This document shows, in pieces, positions 6,695 through 7,936 of a stretch of DNA of 7,936 bases (its first letter is position 1; each line of letters begins with the position of its first letter). The notes beneath the pieces are model-generated. The model did no database searches, was not told the origin of the DNA, and was given only the letters and a program-made list of their open reading frames with translations. The translations under genes and the position numbers were made by a program. Location of the stretch: NCBI GenBank assembly GCA_934359535.1, contig CAKRLN010000095.1, positions 1-7,936 on the forward strand, read 5' to 3'. The stretch comes from an uncultured Lachnospiraceae bacterium (GTDB lineage: Bacteria; Bacillota; Clostridia; Lachnospirales; Lachnospiraceae).

Positions 6695-7936
6695 CTACTC
6701 CTTTTTCCTATCCCGGATCACAAGACCGGAAAATTTATATCCACCCTCCGATGTCAATTCCTCTCCAATCGTCACAAGATCCTCTGATGCCCGGTTCTCC
6801 GTTGCCTCCTGCCATAAAAACAGAAGCTTCTCAAGATCCTGTACCGACTGTACCGTATGTTCGTCTGCCTCAAAGGCTCCATTCTTCTCACCTCTTTGCC
6901 AGAACTCGGCAAGCTCCTGCTTCGTATAAAGCGGTCTAGGTACATAATCAGAAATCATCTGGTCATCATAATCCGGCATCTCAACAGCCTCCGGTACAAA
7001 TGCCTGTCCTGTTGTGCCCCTTGGTGTATACAGACTGCGGTCAGAAAAAATCTTATACTGAGCCGTACAGCCAAGCCTTGTGGAAAGCTCTTTTAATATC
7101 TCTTTCTGGTTTCTGCTTCTGTTTAACAGCCCGATCAGATTGCCAATATTGTCCTCATTATCTGCCCCCTCCTGCATGATATACTGGATTCTTGCAAGCG
7201 CACGTTTTGCAAACACAGCCTTCTGCTCAATCAGCTTATTATATTTACGCTCGATGCGGTCAAACTCCCGTTCGATCTGGGATACCAGCCGCCCGGCATC
7301 CTCGCATTCCTCAATCTGCATGCTGTAATGCCGCATTGCAGCGGTATCCGGGTGCAATCCACTCTGTTTCCGTAACAACGCTTCCCTGCGCTCCTCCGTC
7401 TCCTCCAAAATCGAACTGATCAGCTCCTTTACAGATTCCTTGTAGCGGTAAAAGCTGTCACTTGTTGTAAGGATCGCATATTTTCTGCTGTCACTGTTGT
7501 TAATCTCCTCGACAAGCACCTCCTGGATCCCGATAAAATTTTTTCTCCCGGAAAGTTCATCAAAGTAAGCCCGCATTCCATCCTGCATATTAGAAAGCAT
7601 CTGTCCAAGGCGTTTACAGGTACGGATCGCATTTTTCAAAATATCATTGTTTTTGTCCCTGTCGGTCTGATACGTATGCAGCGCACTGTAAATAGCAAGA
7701 ATGTTTTCCCGTTCCCTGCTGTCATCCTCATTCTGCAGCTGTTCAAACAGCTCCACATATAACTGGCTGTACTCCGGAAATCCAATGACATACTCGTTCA
7801 AACGGTCATCAAATTCCTTTCTGATCCATCCCCAGTTGATCAGTCTTGTGACAACTGCAGCCGGAGTATGTGACGATGCCTGGGCAAGCTCCATCTGCCC
7901 TTCCCTGGCATCCTGCGCCTCAAGCTCATCCTCCTC
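6695..7936 (-). CDS. jetA: Kleisin-like subunit of a Wadjet/Mks-type complex (JetA-like), N-terminus beyond window
   Basis: 413 codons ending at TAG 6695. The frame stays open to the right edge, where the first visible residues are EEDELEAQDAREGQ just before an in-frame ATG at 7894. That ATG has no convincing Shine-Dalgarno, so the true start is likely upstream and some tens of residues are missing. The visible part starts with an acidic stretch and a winged-helix-like segment (AAVVTRLINWGWIRKEF, then NEYVIGF). A long helical region follows, including CKRLGQMLSNMQDGMRAYFD, GIQEVLVEEIN and a charged coiled-coil stretch (QIEREFDRIERKYNKLIEQK). A C-terminal domain around RPLYTKQELAEFW completes it. 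This matches what I know of the Firmicute JetA family (DUF5716-like, MukF/kleisin role), which ties the SMC heads together and binds the MukE-like subunit. No enzymatic motif is seen. It is the first visible gene of a coupled operon; the promoter lies outside the window. Confidence 0.8.
   Translation of the reverse strand, partial: EEDELEAQDAREGQMELAQASSHTPAAVVTRLINWGWIRKEFDDRLNEYVIGFPEYSQLYVELFEQLQNEDDSRERENILAIYSALHTYQTDRDKNNDILKNAIRTCKRLGQMLSNMQDGMRAYFDELSGRKNFIGIQEVLVEEINNSDSRKYAILTTSDSFYRYKESVKELISSILEETEERREALLRKQSGLHPDTAAMRHYSMQIEECEDAGRLVSQIEREFDRIERKYNKLIEQKAVFAKRALARIQYIMQEGADNEDNIGNLIGLLNRSRNQKEILKELSTRLGCTAQYKIFSDRSLYTPRGTTGQAFVPEAVEMPDYDDQMISDYVPRPLYTKQELAEFWQRGEKNGAFEADEHTVQSVQDLEKLLFLWQEATENRASEDLVTIGEELTSEGGYKFSGLVIRDRKKE
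6698..6703 (-). promoter_or_regulatory. Ribosome binding site of the jetB-like gene, inside the end of the jetA-like gene
   Basis: AAGGAG (minus strand, 6703-6698) is formed by the last codons before the jetA-like TAG and sits 6 bases before ATG 6691. It implies that jetA and jetB are co-transcribed and probably translationally coupled. Confidence 0.8.

Overview
The window looks like chromosomal DNA of a low-to-mid GC Firmicute, most likely a gut Lachnospiraceae (Roseburia, Blautia or Butyrivibrio-like). The grounds are strong AGGAGG-type ribosome binding sites, consensus sigma-A promoters, mid-40s GC judged by eye, and a cytoplasmic GH2 glycosidase with no signal peptide. The genus is inference.

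Region by region: (1) Positions 1-1633, minus strand, hold most of a family 2 glycoside hydrolase; its C-terminus runs off the left edge. (2) Positions 1634-1771 are a compact divergent promoter region. It carries a near-consensus promoter for the glycosidase, an extended -10 promoter for the opposite gene, and an imperfect dyad over the glycosidase -10. (3) Positions 1772-2674, plus strand, encode a cation diffusion facilitator (CDF) family membrane protein whose metal site A is atypical. (4) Positions 2680-7936, minus strand, are a tightly coupled three-gene operon, transcribed right to left. It encodes a kleisin-like protein (JetA-like, N-terminus off the right edge), a small MukE-like winged-helix protein (JetB-like) and a large MukB/SMC-like ATPase (JetC-like). 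Together these form an SMC-family complex of the Wadjet/MksBEF type.

In characterised Wadjet systems the ABC parts form a DNA-extruding motor that recognises circular plasmids, and JetD, a Toprim-type nuclease subunit, cleaves them. No JetD is visible here. The jetC stop is followed after 5 bp by the convergent CDF stop, so JetD is either upstream of jetA beyond the window, elsewhere in the genome, or absent. The missing nuclease is the most interesting point in the window.

The glycosidase and the CDF gene have no evident functional link to the SMC operon. No RNA gene, mobile element, CRISPR array or clear intrinsic terminator was found.
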